A stretch of 48,491 nucleotides of DNA from Prochlorococcus sp. AG-347-M15 (GCA_003281185.1 QCCS01000011.1:1-48491), one strand, 5' to 3'; counted from the stretch's first letter, positions 29,131-37,892 are shown. A program made the numbers and translations. The notes: generated by a model from the sequence alone, not told the origin.

Positions 29131-29921
29131 AACTTAAAGTAGGTATATTTGACAGCGGGATAGGTGGATTTACTATCCTTAAATCTTTATTAAAAAAACG
29201 AAAAGATGTAGAAGTTTTTTATTTAGCTGATACAAAAAGAATTCCCTATGGGAACAGGAATTTCAATGAGATAAGAATTATTGCAAAAGAGATTTGCAAC
29301 TTTTTTGAATATAAAAATTTAGATGTTCTTTTAATAGCTTGTAACACTACTAATGCATGCGCACTCGATATTTTAAAAAAAAATTTAGGAATTCCTTGTT
29401 TTGATCTTATTAACTCAGTATCAGAGATAGTTATAAAACAAATTATTGGGGTTTTAGCGACTGAAACAACTGTTAAATCGTCATATTACAAAAATGCTTT
29501 AAGTTCTAAAAAAGAGAATTTAGAGATATTTCAACAGGAATGTCCAGAATTTGTATCGGAAATTGAAAAAGAAAAGCTCGATTTTAATAAATTAAATTAT
29601 CTTTCGGATTTGTATTTAAAACCACTATTAAACAAAAATATTCAAGAATTAATATTGGGATGTAGTCATTATCCTTTAATTTATGATCTCTTAAGAAAGA
29701 AAATAGACTCTAATGTAGTAATTATTGATCCATCAGAAGCGTTAATAAAAAAATTAAATGAATCTTTCGAAATTCCCAAAACTTGCCGCTATGAAAGTAT
29801 TTCTTACGAAAATGTAAAATTCTTTGTTACTTCAGACAAAGATAAATTTTCTAGAAAAGTAAAATCTTGGCTTGAAATAAATAAAGAAATTACTTTAGTT
29901 AACCTCCGAAGCAATGTTTGA
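29127..29921 (+). CDS. murI: Glutamate racemase
   Basis: MurI makes D-glutamate for the peptidoglycan stem peptide. The 264 residues show the two catalytic cysteines of the family: the first in LIACNTTNACAL, the second in LILGCSHYPLIYDLL. The N-terminal GIFDSGIGGFTIL and the PYGN segment are also diagnostic. The start is GTG at 29127 overlapping the amidase stop, which is strong evidence of translational coupling. The next gene (polyprenyl diphosphate synthase) begins 27 bases downstream with its own AGAGG ribosome-binding site. No allosteric UDP-MurNAc-Ala insertion is evident, as expected outside enteric bacteria. Confidence 0.94.
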   Translation: MKLKVGIFDSGIGGFTILKSLLKKRKDVEVFYLADTKRIPYGNRNFNEIRIIAKEICNFFEYKNLDVLLIACNTTNACALDILKKNLGIPCFDLINSVSEIVIKQIIGVLATETTVKSSYYKNALSSKKENLEIFQQECPEFVSEIEKEKLDFNKLNYLSDLYLKPLLNKNIQELILGCSHYPLIYDLLRKKIDSNVVIIDPSEALIKKLNESFEIPKTCRYESISYENVKFFVTSDKDKFSRKVKSWLEINKEITLVNLRSNV

Positions 29922-29948
29922 TTCCCTAATATATATAAGAGGTCAATC

Positions 29949-30920
29949 ATGAACACAGTAACAGAACTACTACAACCAGTTGAAAATGATCTTGATGATC
30001 TTATTCTTGAACTGAAAAATCTAATAGGCGCAGGTCATCCAATTCTTCAAGCAGCGGCAGAACACTTATTCAGTGCCGGGGGAAAAAGACTGAGACCAGG
30101 CATCGTCTTATTGATCGCAAGGGCAATATCCACTGAATCTTGTTTAACAAGTAAACACAAGAGGCTTGCAGAAATAACTGAAATGATTCATACAGCATCA
30201 TTAGTTCATGATGATGTTGTCGATGAGGCTTCCACAAGAAGAGGAGTGGATACGGTACATAGTAGATTTAACACTAGGGTAGCTGTTTTAGCAGGTGACT
30301 TTTTATTCGCCCAAGCAAGTTGGCACTTGGCAAATCTTGACAATGTGGATGTAGTTAAATTACTTAGTAGAGTAATAATGGATTTAGCAGAAGGTGAAAT
30401 TAAACAAAATTTAAATAGATTTGATTCTGCTCAATCTTTTTCCAAATATATCAATAAAAGTTATTGTAAAACAGCTTCATTAATCGCAAATAGTTGTAAA
30501 GCCGCTGGAGTATTGAGTAATCTCAATGATAGAGAATTATCTTCGCTATACGATTTTGGCAAAAATATTGGTTTGGCTTTTCAAGTTGTAGATGACATAC
30601 TTGACTTTACTGGAAATGATAAACAACTTGGAAAACCTGCTGTAAGTGATCTTGCTAGTGGTTACCTTACTGCACCAGTATTATATGCTTTAGAAGAAAA
30701 TAAAAAATTGTCAGTACTTATAAATAGAGAACTTGCTGAAAAAGATGATTTAGATGATGCGCTTAATATTATCATGAATTCCAAAGCCATCGAAAGTTCT
30801 AGAAAACTAGCTGAAGATTTTGCGATGCTTTCTAAAGAAGCTTTAGCTTGGCTTCCTGAATCAGAATATAAGAGAGCTTTATTGGCTCTCCCCGAATTTG
30901 TTCTTAGCCGAATTTATTAG
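29949..30920 (+). CDS. sds: All-trans polyprenyl (solanesyl-type) diphosphate synthase
   Basis: This trans-prenyltransferase builds a long isoprenoid diphosphate, most likely the nonaprenyl side chain of plastoquinone. The 323 residues contain the first Asp-rich motif LVHDDVVDEASTRRG, the second QVVDDILDF, and the GGKRLRPGIVLL substrate-binding block. The residues before the first Asp-rich motif are small (A-S-L-V-H), consistent with long-chain rather than geranylgeranyl products, but chain length is an inference. There is a conserved C-terminus RALLALPEFVLSRIY. An AGAGGTCAATC leader gives a good ribosome-binding site before the ATG. The acs gene follows after 86 bases. Confidence 0.88.
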   Translation: MNTVTELLQPVENDLDDLILELKNLIGAGHPILQAAAEHLFSAGGKRLRPGIVLLIARAISTESCLTSKHKRLAEITEMIHTASLVHDDVVDEASTRRGVDTVHSRFNTRVAVLAGDFLFAQASWHLANLDNVDVVKLLSRVIMDLAEGEIKQNLNRFDSAQSFSKYINKSYCKTASLIANSCKAAGVLSNLNDRELSSLYDFGKNIGLAFQVVDDILDFTGNDKQLGKPAVSDLASGYLTAPVLYALEENKKLSVLINRELAEKDDLDDALNIIMNSKAIESSRKLAEDFAMLSKEALAWLPESEYKRALLALPEFVLSRIY

Positions 30921-31006
30921 ATCTATTTTAAATAACTTTTAGCTATATTAAAAATTTTGTAAACTACGAATTTTTGGTCTAAATTTATTATGCATAGATT
31001 TTTTTA

Positions 31007-32989
31007 ATGTCCCTAGATAAAAAAAATTCAATCAATAACATCCTTGAAGAAAAGAGAATTTTCCCTCCTTCGAAAGAATTTGTAGAAAACTCGAATATTA
31101 AATCTCAGAAAGAATTACTTAGTTTAAAAAAACAAGCATTAGATAACCCAGCTCTATTTTGGGAATCTTTTGCAAAATCTGAATTGGATTGGTTCGAACC
31201 ATTTCAGACTGTATTAGATAGCGAAAATGCACCATTTTTCAAATGGTTTAAAGAAGGAAAACTCAATATTTCATATAACTGCTTAGATAGACATATTAAG
31301 AGAGGGCTTGGAGGAAAAACTGCATTGATATGGGAAGGTGAACCCGGAGATAGCAAAAAATATAATTATGAAGAACTTCTTAAAGAAGTATGTAAAGCAG
31401 CTAATGCTTTAAAAGCTATTGGAGTAAAGAGGGGAGATTTGGTATGCATTTATATGCCAATGATTCCTGAAGCAATGTTTGCAATGTTAGCTTGTGCGAG
31501 AATTGGTGCTCCACATTCTGTTGTTTTTGGTGGATTTTCTTCAGAAGCTTTAAAAGATAGATTAATTGATGGGAATGCGAAATTTATTATCACTGCAGAT
31601 GGCGGCTTTAGAAAAGATAAGGTAATTGAGCTCAAGCAAGCAGTCGATGCGGCAATTGAAAGTGGGGCAGATAAAGTTGTTGAAAAAGTTATTGTTGTTC
31701 AGAGAACTAAAAAAAATATTTCAATGGTTGATGATAGAGATTTTTGGTGGCACGAATTATTGAAAGATCAGAAAGACTGGTGTGAACCTGAAATCATGAA
31801 TAGCGAAGATAGACTTTTTATTCTTTATACTTCAGGTTCTACAGGAAAACCTAAAGGTGTAGTACATACTACAGGCGGTTATAATCTTTGGTCCCATTTA
31901 ACATTTAAATGGATTTTTGATTTAAAAGATAATGATATTTACTGGTGTACTGCTGATGTTGGTTGGATTACGGGCCATAGTTATATAGTTTATGGCCCCT
32001 TATCTAATGGCGCTACAACCTTTATGTTTGAGGGAGTTCCAAGGCCTTCTAATTTAGGCGCTTTTTGGGAAATTGTTCAGAAATATAAGGTTTCTATTTT
32101 TTATACTGCTCCGACAGCAATAAGAGCATTTATGAAGTCTGGTCGTGAAATTCCTGATAAATATAATCTAAATAGTCTTAGACTTTTGGGAACTGTTGGA
32201 GAACCAATTAATCCCGAGGCATGGATGTGGTATAAAGATGTTATTGGTAAAAATAGATGTCCCATAGTTGATACTTGGTGGCAGACTGAAACTGGTGGTG
32301 TAATGATAAGTCCTTTGCCTGGGGTTGTCGCGACAAAGCCTGGTTCTGCTACATATCCCTTACCGGGAATTGAAGTCGAAGTAGTTGATAAGAATGGAGA
32401 TGAGGTACCTCAGAATGAGGGCGGTTATTTAATTATTAAAAGACCCTGGCCAGGAATGATGAGAACAATTCATGGCAATTCACAGAGATACTTGGAGAGT
32501 TATTGGGAATATATTTCTTTCAAAGGAGAAAAAAATGTTTATTTCGCTGGAGATGGAGCACGCATTGATGAAGATGGATATATATGGATTATGGGCAGGG
32601 TTGATGATGTTATTAGTGTTTCAGGTCACAGGTTAGGAACCATGGAAATAGAATCTGCTTTGGTAAGCCATGAATCAGTTGCAGAGGCTGCAGTTGTAGG
32701 AAGAAGAGATGATTTAAAAGGTGAAGTTATAGTTGCTTTTGTATCTCTAGAAAAAGATATGAAAAGTTCCTCAGAACTAGAGGAAAACTTAAAGAGACAT
32801 GTTGTAAATGAAATTGGAATAATTGCGAAGCCAGAAAAAATAATAATTTCTGACTCCCTCCCCAAAACAAGAAGTGGAAAAATTATGAGAAGGATATTGA
32901 GATCTTTGGCTGCTGGAGAAAAAATTAGTGGTGATATAAGTACTCTTGAAGATAGTTCAGTTTTGGAAAAGTTGAAAGAAATGTCTTAA
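31007..32989 (+). CDS. acs: Acetyl-CoA synthetase
   Basis: This AMP-forming ligase activates acetate to acetyl-CoA. The 660 residues are full length. The P-loop-like core [20 protein letters not shown] is near residues 275-295, the acetyl-CoA synthetase segments [20 protein letters not shown] and [13 protein letters not shown] are clear, and the C-terminal [14 protein letters not shown] contains the catalytic Lys that is acetylated for control in other bacteria. It is probably transcribed from its own promoter in the 86-base upstream gap. Its last 4 bases overlap the opposing DUF1350 gene. Confidence 0.96.
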   Translation: MSLDKKNSINNILEEKRIFPPSKEFVENSNIKSQKELLSLKKQALDNPALFWESFAKSELDWFEPFQTVLDSENAPFFKWFKEGKLNISYNCLDRHIKRGLGGKTALIWEGEPGDSKKYNYEELLKEVCKAANALKAIGVKRGDLVCIYMPMIPEAMFAMLACARIGAPHSVVFGGFSSEALKDRLIDGNAKFIITADGGFRKDKVIELKQAVDAAIESGADKVVEKVIVVQRTKKNISMVDDRDFWWHELLKDQKDWCEPEIMNSEDRLFILYTSGSTGKPKGVVHTTGGYNLWSHLTFKWIFDLKDNDIYWCTADVGWITGHSYIVYGPLSNGATTFMFEGVPRPSNLGAFWEIVQKYKVSIFYTAPTAIRAFMKSGREIPDKYNLNSLRLLGTVGEPINPEAWMWYKDVIGKNRCPIVDTWWQTETGGVMISPLPGVVATKPGSATYPLPGIEVEVVDKNGDEVPQNEGGYLIIKRPWPGMMRTIHGNSQRYLESYWEYISFKGEKNVYFAGDGARIDEDGYIWIMGRVDDVISVSGHRLGTMEIESALVSHESVAEAAVVGRRDDLKGEVIVAFVSLEKDMKSSSELEENLKRHVVNEIGIIAKPEKIIISDSLPKTRSGKIMRRILRSLAAGEKISGDISTLEDSSVLEKLKEMS

Positions 32990-33708
32990 TCAGATTCATC
33001 AATTAAATTGGAAATTTTTTTTATAGTATTCTTTTTGAAATTATCATCTGCCCAGTCTCCTAAGAAATTTTCTCTTAGTCCTGCACTGGCAATAATAGTG
33101 TGCGTTCCTTTTAATATTATCCCCTTAGAATCATCTTCTTTTCTTGCTTTAAGACAAGAAAATAATTTATCTGTTTGATCTAATTCGTCTGAATTGAATT
33201 TTATTAGGAAGTTATTTTTTTGATTGTATGTTTTTTCAATTATTCGTAAAGTTCTTTCTGGACTTGGACTGAATTCACTATTGAATTCTAATTTTTGAGA
33301 AATCTTCTTCAATAATGGAATTGATTTGTTTGCACTGAAGTTATTGAAACTAATTGATATAAATTTTTCGCAATTTCTTCCGCCATCAGGAGAAATTAAA
33401 TGAAGTTTGCAGCCTAGGCTATGACCAATTCTTATTGAAGGAATTGATGCTCCTATTCTTTTTGATAAGGATATTCGGCAGTTCTTAAAATCCTTCCATG
33501 CTTTAATAGCAAGTTGTTGATGATCAAATTGTGGAGTGTATTTATAGGCATGTACTGCATAATTTTTATTTATTAAGCTCTCAATAAATCTCCTGTAGGA
33601 TAAATCTGGTTTAGAAGCAAGATAACTTCCACCAATAAATTCAATAATTTTCTTTGGATTGGAAGGCCAATAACAAAAATTATTAAATTGATATTTTGTA
33701 AAAGTCAT
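32986..33708 (-). CDS. DUF1350 family alpha/beta-hydrolase-like protein
   Basis: This 240-residue protein resembles the DUF1350 family of cyanobacteria and chloroplasts. Function is unknown. The N-terminal region reads [20 protein letters not shown], a strand plus oxyanion-like Gly pair, and the nucleophile elbow is [15 protein letters not shown], with the serine at roughly residue 98. A candidate catalytic His is in LKGTHTIIA near residue 208. The arrangement supports an active serine hydrolase fold, but no substrate can be read. It overlaps acs convergently by 4 bases and is divergent from the exonuclease gene across 127 very A+T-rich bases that hold no readable ORF. Confidence 0.77.
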   Translation of the reverse strand: MTFTKYQFNNFCYWPSNPKKIIEFIGGSYLASKPDLSYRRFIESLINKNYAVHAYKYTPQFDHQQLAIKAWKDFKNCRISLSKRIGASIPSIRIGHSLGCKLHLISPDGGRNCEKFISISFNNFSANKSIPLLKKISQKLEFNSEFSPSPERTLRIIEKTYNQKNNFLIKFNSDELDQTDKLFSCLKARKEDDSKGIILKGTHTIIASAGLRENFLGDWADDNFKKNTIKKISNLIDESD

Positions 33709-33835
33709 TTTAAAAATTTATTTAAAATCAAATAGATTTTAAAAAATTATATTTAATCAAATTTATTTAAATAATATTAATTTAAGAGAAATTTTCGTTA
33801 AATGCGTCAAGATAAATGAAAGTGTTTAAAGCTAA

Positions 33836-34615
33836 TTGGAACTAATTAACAAAAAAGAATTAAATCAAATGGATTTTCTAAAACATCAAATTAATAGTGA
33901 ATCTTCCAAAGAAAGTGTTACTAATCAAAATAAAAAAATAGAAAAAATTTTAATTCTTGATACTGAAACAACAGGTTTAGATGAAAATAAAGATGATGTA
34001 ATTGAGATAGGTTGTATTTTGTTTGATGTATCTCACAAATGTGTACTTTCACAGGTATCATTTTTATTCCCTGTTAATAGTAATGAAGCAGAGTATGTAA
34101 ATGGTATACCTGCAGAAGTAACTAATATCTCTCAACCCTGGCAAGAAGGATTGAATTTCTTTTTAAAATTGGTGGATTTTTCGGATTTTATTGTTGCGCA
34201 TAATGCAGAGTTTGATAAGAAATGGTTTGGGAAAGGGAGATTGCCCAGTATTAATAAAAAATGGATTTGCAGTTTAGAGGATATTAATTGGTCTTTTCAA
34301 AAATCACTTAAAACAAGACCTTCAGTAACTGATCTAGCACTATCTTTTTCAATACCAGTTTGGAATTTACATAGAGCTTTATCTGATTGCTTTTATATAT
34401 CTGAGGTCTTCAAAAAATGCGATAATTTAGAGGAACTTTTACTTAAAGCTACTGAACCTAGGTTTTTATATAAGGCATTGGTTAGTTATGAAGATAGGTC
34501 TTTAGCTAAAAATGCTGGTTTTAGATGGAATAGTCCTGTACAAGGAGCTTGGTCAAGAAAATTAACTACTGAAGAGGCAAAAAATCTTGATTTTAGAGTA
34601 GAGATTTTGAATTAA
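33836..34615 (+). CDS. DEDDh 3'-5' exonuclease (DnaQ-like) with C-terminal extension
   Basis: This is a DnaQ-family exonuclease domain. ExoI reads LDTETTGLDENKDDVIEIG with Asp42 and Glu44, ExoII reads FIVAHNAEFDKKW, and ExoIII reads HRALSDCFYISEVF with the His and Asp of the DEDDh type. All four acidic residues and the His are present, so the domain should be active. After the exonuclease domain comes a roughly 50-residue C-terminal module, SYEDRSLAKNAGFRWNSPVQ followed by GAWSRKL. It looks like a small DUF5710-type domain found beside DNA-processing enzymes. It is not fused to a polymerase. The start is TTG at 33836. An ATG at 33869 is an alternative that still keeps the whole domain. Confidence 0.82.
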   Translation: MELINKKELNQMDFLKHQINSESSKESVTNQNKKIEKILILDTETTGLDENKDDVIEIGCILFDVSHKCVLSQVSFLFPVNSNEAEYVNGIPAEVTNISQPWQEGLNFFLKLVDFSDFIVAHNAEFDKKWFGKGRLPSINKKWICSLEDINWSFQKSLKTRPSVTDLALSFSIPVWNLHRALSDCFYISEVFKKCDNLEELLLKATEPRFLYKALVSYEDRSLAKNAGFRWNSPVQGAWSRKLTTEEAKNLDFRVEILN

Positions 34616-34647
34616 TATTTAATAGATTTTTGACTAAAGAAATTTTA

Positions 34648-34755
34648 TTACATCTTACAAGGCATCCATTTTTTACCCATTTTATGTGCTCCAATACATC
34701 CATATTTTGAGGCAGCCTTTTCAGCCTCATGTTTAGTGTTAAATAGATCTGACAT
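34648..34755 (-). CDS. Possible internal start: stand-alone DUF3721 peptide
   Basis: Inside the pentad-repeat gene, an in-frame ATG at 34755 is preceded by AAGGA with a 7-base spacer, better than the ribosome-binding context of the upstream TTG. It would produce a 35-residue peptide (MSDLFNTKHEAEK... ending WMPCKM) equal to the entire DUF3721 module. Short stand-alone DUF3721 proteins are, to my knowledge, common in marine picocyanobacteria. This is either an alternative product of the same gene, the true gene with the upstream part untranslated, or a coincidence. Confidence 0.35.
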   Translation of the reverse strand: MSDLFNTKHEAEKAASKYGCIGAHKMGKKWMPCKM

Positions 34756-35058
34756 AATATTTTCCTTATTTGAATTTGAAATTTGCTTGGAATGATTATT
34801 ATGAGAATTAAATGAATACTCCCAAATCCCCATAGTAGTAACCCCGGCAGAGATAATTCCCATCCCAACAACTGATAAATTGACTATTCCCATTGCTACT
34901 GCACCAAAAGAAAATACACCCATTGGGACTACCCCAACACTTATTACTCCCATTGGCACTATTCCTATTGAAACTATGCCAAGTGGTGCTATTCCAAAAG
35001 CAATTTTTTTTGGTTTTGTACCACAATGCAGATTCTCTTCGTTTTTTTTAATTTCCAA
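34648..35058 (-). CDS. Pentad-glycine repeat protein with C-terminal DUF3721 domain
   Basis: This is a two-part protein of 136 residues. Residues 22-78 consist of about eleven five-residue units of the form G-[IVA]-[VAI]-x-[MLIVF] (for example GIVPM, GVISV, GVVPM, GVFSF, GAVAM). Such strict period five would fit a pentapeptide-like beta-solenoid or a membrane-inserted hairpin. Residues 103-136 form the DUF3721 module, with GCIGAHKMGKKWMPC carrying two Cys and one His as candidate metal ligands. The full-length start is TTG at 35058, the only one available before an in-frame stop. A second start, ATG at 34755, has an AAGGA site 7 bases upstream and would yield DUF3721 alone (35 residues). Function unknown. 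Confidence 0.65.
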   Translation of the reverse strand: MEIKKNEENLHCGTKPKKIAFGIAPLGIVSIGIVPMGVISVGVVPMGVFSFGAVAMGIVNLSVVGMGIISAGVTTMGIWEYSFNSHNNHSKQISNSNKENIMSDLFNTKHEAEKAASKYGCIGAHKMGKKWMPCKM

Positions 35059-35155
35059 TAGTTTTTCTAAATGTTAGATTAAAATTGTCTCACAACAAAA
35101 TCAATCAAAGATTAATTTCCACATAAATTAAAATTTTGAATTATTTTTTAGAACT

Positions 35156-36436
35156 TTGAATAACTTAAAAAATCTTAGAGGAACAGTAGATCTATTGCCT
35201 GATCAATTAATAAAGTGGCAAAACGTAGAGAAAATTTTATTGGAACAGCTTTCAAGAGCATCCATCAAAGAAATAAGAACACCAATATTGGAAATGACCG
35301 AATTATTTATTAGAGGAATTGGTGAAGGAACAGATGTTGTAAGTAAGGAAATGTATACATTTCTTGATAGGGGGGAGAGATCTTGTACTCTTAGGCCTGA
35401 AGGAACAGCCTCAGTCGCACGAGCATTAATACAAAATGGAATATCGTCTAATCCTCTTCAAAAACTATGGTACATGGGTCCTATGTTTCGATACGAAAGA
35501 CCTCAAGCAGGAAGACAAAGGCAGTTTCATCAGCTAGGCGTTGAGTTTATAGGGCATGATTCAGTTAGAAGTGATGTTGAAATTATTGCTATAGCTTGGG
35601 ATATCTTGGGTAAATTAGGAATAAAAGAACTTAATCTTGAAATAAATACGTTAGGTGATAGTAATGACAGATCAAATTTTCAAAAATCTTTTTTAAAATG
35701 GCTAGAAATAAATAAAAATTCTCTAGATTTAGATTCTCAGAATAGGATTACTAAAAATCCATTAAGGATTTTGGACTCTAAGAATATTCAAACGAAAAAA
35801 GTTCTTGAAAATGCTCCAAAATTATTTAATTTTTTGTCTGAAAAAAGTCATAAAAGATATACAGAGTTAAAAAAACAATTAAAGGTATTAAAAATACCCT
35901 TCGTGGAAAATTTTAATTTAGTGAGGGGTTTAGATTATTACACCCATACAGCCTTTGAAATTACTAGTGGGGCTTTAGGCTCCCAAGCTACAGTTTGTGG
36001 TGGAGGAAGATACGATGATTTAATTAAACAAATGGGAGGACCAAATACCCCGGCAATTGGATTTGCTATTGGCCTAGAAAGATTAATTTTACTAGCAGGA
36101 AAAGAGCTTGAAGTTCCAAGAAATACTGATATTTATATTATCAATCAAGGTTTAATTGCTGAATCATTAGCTATGGATTTATCTAGGAAATTAAGAAATT
36201 ATGATTTGATAGTAGAGTTGGATTTAAGTGGAGCCTCATTTTCGAAACAATTTAAAAAGGCAAATAAACTAAAATCTAAAAGTATTATTGTAATTGGTGA
36301 TAATGAGGCAGCTAAAAGAGAGTTCACCATAAGGCTCTTTGATCAATCTGGGGATGAAAATAAAGAAGAGGTTATATCTTTTGAGAATTATATTAAATTA
36401 GAAAAGTGGATTAATAATAACTTATTTGCGAAGTGA
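35156..36436 (+). CDS. hisS: Histidyl-tRNA synthetase
   Basis: This class II synthetase charges tRNA-His. The 426 residues show motif 1 in IREIRTPILEMTELF (written here as IKEIRTPILEM), motif 2 in MFRYERPQAGRQRQFHQLG, the histidine-specific block LVRGLDYYTHTAFEI and motif 3 in TPAIGFAIGLERLILL. The anticodon-binding domain occupies the last 90 residues. The start is TTG at 35156. The next in-frame Met is about 46 residues in, past the conserved LRGTVDLLPDQ. A 97-residue gene overlaps its stop by one base. The upstream 97 bases separate it from the divergently transcribed DUF3721 gene. Confidence 0.96.
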   Translation: MNNLKNLRGTVDLLPDQLIKWQNVEKILLEQLSRASIKEIRTPILEMTELFIRGIGEGTDVVSKEMYTFLDRGERSCTLRPEGTASVARALIQNGISSNPLQKLWYMGPMFRYERPQAGRQRQFHQLGVEFIGHDSVRSDVEIIAIAWDILGKLGIKELNLEINTLGDSNDRSNFQKSFLKWLEINKNSLDLDSQNRITKNPLRILDSKNIQTKKVLENAPKLFNFLSEKSHKRYTELKKQLKVLKIPFVENFNLVRGLDYYTHTAFEITSGALGSQATVCGGGRYDDLIKQMGGPNTPAIGFAIGLERLILLAGKELEVPRNTDIYIINQGLIAESLAMDLSRKLRNYDLIVELDLSGASFSKQFKKANKLKSKSIIVIGDNEAAKREFTIRLFDQSGDENKEEVISFENYIKLEKWINNNLFAK

Positions 36437-36726
36437 TGCTCTTGAAGTTAGTAATAATTTTTCTTTTTATAATTATTTTTTTTAATTTAAGAAATTTTCT
36501 TAAATTAACTAGAAAACAAAAAGTTTTAAGGGCTAAAAAATTGACAGCTTTCAATAAGAAGAATCTAAATAATTGGATGAAATTAACCAAAAAAGAAAGA
36601 TATTACTTATCAAAACAAGATTCTTTTAATTATATGGATAGGAGAAAAATTTTATTAGACGAAATTAGAAAAGAATATAAAAAAATATCTAGCGAAAATT
36701 CGAAGAGAAACATCAATAAAAATTAA
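36436..36726 (+). CDS. Small single-pass membrane protein with basic cytoplasmic tail
   Basis: This is a hypothetical protein of about 96 residues, with no recognised family. Residues 2-18 are strongly hydrophobic (LLKLVIIFLFIIIFF), predicting one N-terminal membrane anchor. The rest is rich in Lys, Arg and Asn (RKQKVLRAKKLTAFNKKN and later YYLSKQDSFNYMDRRKILLD) and probably helical. The ATG at 36436 overlaps the hisS stop (TGATG), so it should be translated by reinitiation. A GTG one codon earlier is the only alternative. It is followed after 2 bases by the next small gene, so both belong to the hisS transcript. Confidence 0.65.
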   Translation: MLLKLVIIFLFIIIFFNLRNFLKLTRKQKVLRAKKLTAFNKKNLNNWMKLTKKERYYLSKQDSFNYMDRRKILLDEIRKEYKKISSENSKRNINKN

Positions 36727-36728
36727 TT

Positions 36729-37028
36729 ATGGAAAATTTCTGGACTTCTAATAGACCTATAAATGGATTAAGACATTTTGTTTTGGTAAATAAGGCTAAA
36801 GAAAAAGGAAAAATTATTTTTTTGATGGTTTCTGTAATTGATTCTGAAATTAATTTAAAAACAACTTACGAAGAATTAATTGATAGTGGAAATTGGCATA
36901 AGGGTTGGATGAATCTCCCAAAACCAAAATCTATTACTGAAGAATACGTAAACTTTAAATCCTGCAATAAGGTTGAAGATATAAATGAGATATTAGTTAA
37001 TGAAGATTCTGCATTTAATATTTCTTAA
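36729..37028 (+). CDS. Small Trp-rich protein (TIGR02450/DUF2389-like)
   Basis: This is a 99-residue hypothetical protein. The pattern FWTSNRPINGLRHFVLV, followed by a strand (IIFLMVSVID) and then ELIDSGNWHKGWMNLP, resembles the small Trp-rich TIGR02450 family known from cyanobacteria and some gamma-proteobacteria. That family has a similar xWTxxxPxxxxxHF start and WxxGW end. The likeness is by eye only. The last 35 residues are acidic and probably disordered. It begins 2 bases after the preceding gene, making it the third gene of a hisS transcript. No function is known. Confidence 0.6.
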   Translation: MENFWTSNRPINGLRHFVLVNKAKEKGKIIFLMVSVIDSEINLKTTYEELIDSGNWHKGWMNLPKPKSITEEYVNFKSCNKVEDINEILVNEDSAFNIS

Positions 37029-37165
37029 TTTGATATAAATCTTTTAAATCCATTATTCTTTATGAATACTAGTATTTTTGTTGCTTAATAATTATTTAAA
37101 AGTTTTACCCCTTTCAAAAAAATAAAATAAACGTTATCAAGGATTAATAATATTTAGCTAATTCA

Positions 37166-37399
37166 ATGTTAGGGGATATATGGAGCTCATCTGAGTTGAC
37201 CGCAGAAAAATTAGGAATTACTGAAATTAAACTTTCTTTTTTGAGGGAAAATGGAATACTCAAGCCAGGAATTCATTGGAAAAGTTCCCCGCTCGGTCAG
37301 AAAAAACCTTGGAAGCCAAAAGCAATTTACAATATAAAGATGTGCAGAAAAACTGTTAATAAATTTTATTTTGATGGGAACGATAATATTGCGGCCTAA
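37166..37399 (+). CDS. Small putative helix-turn-helix (excisionase-like) protein
   Basis: This is a 77-residue hypothetical protein. The segment IWSSSELTAEKLGITEIKLS followed by FLRENGILKPGIHWK looks like a MerR/excisionase-type helix-turn-helix with the LKPGxHW wing. The following KPWKPKAIYNIKMCRKTV continues that resemblance (proteins of this kind often read RPWxW here). No integrase, phage gene or att-like repeat is nearby, so if it is a DNA-binding protein it is probably a domesticated one. It is separated by 137 bases of A+T-rich DNA from the preceding gene and likely has its own promoter. Confidence 0.5.
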   Translation: MLGDIWSSSELTAEKLGITEIKLSFLRENGILKPGIHWKSSPLGQKKPWKPKAIYNIKMCRKTVNKFYFDGNDNIAA

Positions 37400-37459
37400 A
37401 ATTAAAAATTTATATATATATTTTTTTGAAGATTAATTTGCGAATGTATTTAAAAATAT

Positions 37460-37636
37460 TTATTCGATTAGATTCTCATGTTCACACTCAATGATAGTGT
37501 TTTGCAATGTTGGGTACAAATTAATCATTTTTATATACTGTTGTGATTTTCTGTAGGATTTTGCAGCTTTTTTGTAATGAACCTCCGATTTCATTTCTAG
37601 TGAAATTTTTCTAGAAGACTCTTGAGAAGTTGTCAT
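37460..37636 (-). CDS. Possible small protein of 58 residues
   Basis: A minus-strand frame from ATG at 37636 to TAA at 37460 encodes MTTSQESSRKISLEMKSEVH and continues to end in ECEHENLIE. It is charged, predicted helical, and free of the runs of Phe, Ile and Asn that mark random A+T-rich frames. This stretch is also visibly richer in G+C than its flanks. I do not recognise a family. No good Shine-Dalgarno lies at the usual distance (an AAGGGG is about 18 bases upstream). It fills most of an otherwise empty interval before pcb. Confidence 0.45.
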   Translation of the reverse strand: MTTSQESSRKISLEMKSEVHYKKAAKSYRKSQQYIKMINLYPTLQNTIIECEHENLIE

Positions 37637-37651
37637 AATATTAGATGTCTT

Positions 37652-37696
37652 ATCCCCTTTTTAATAATTGTTTGTAAATGAGGCAATAAAGGGGAT
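37652..37696. repeat. Perfect 9-base inverted repeat
   Basis: ATCCCCTTT at 37652-37660 pairs exactly with AAAGGGGAT at 37688-37696, leaving a 27-base A+T-rich loop. The arms contain a run of four G-C pairs, unusual in this region. It lies just upstream of the 58-residue minus-strand frame (its start is at 37636), so a transcript of that gene would carry the hairpin in its leader. Equally it could be part of a small RNA or an operator. Confidence 0.5.
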
Positions 37697-37892
37697 GGTT
37701 TATGAAACAAAACATCGTTTAATGTCAGCAAAAAGAAATTTAATAAAAAAAACAAACCTTAAAATTCTTGATTATTTCATTTTTAATCTATTCTCTTACA
37801 ATAAATTTGCTTGTAAAATCTACTTTCTTTTAAATCTTTTTTTTTTGTAAATAAATTTATTTTTTTATCTAGGATTACTAATTTTTACAATT

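Noticed and set aside
37668..37850. Plus-strand 60-residue frame before pcb
   Set aside because: It starts with TTG, has no ribosome-binding site, and its second half is a Phe/Leu/Asn-rich run that is expected by chance in A+T-rich DNA.
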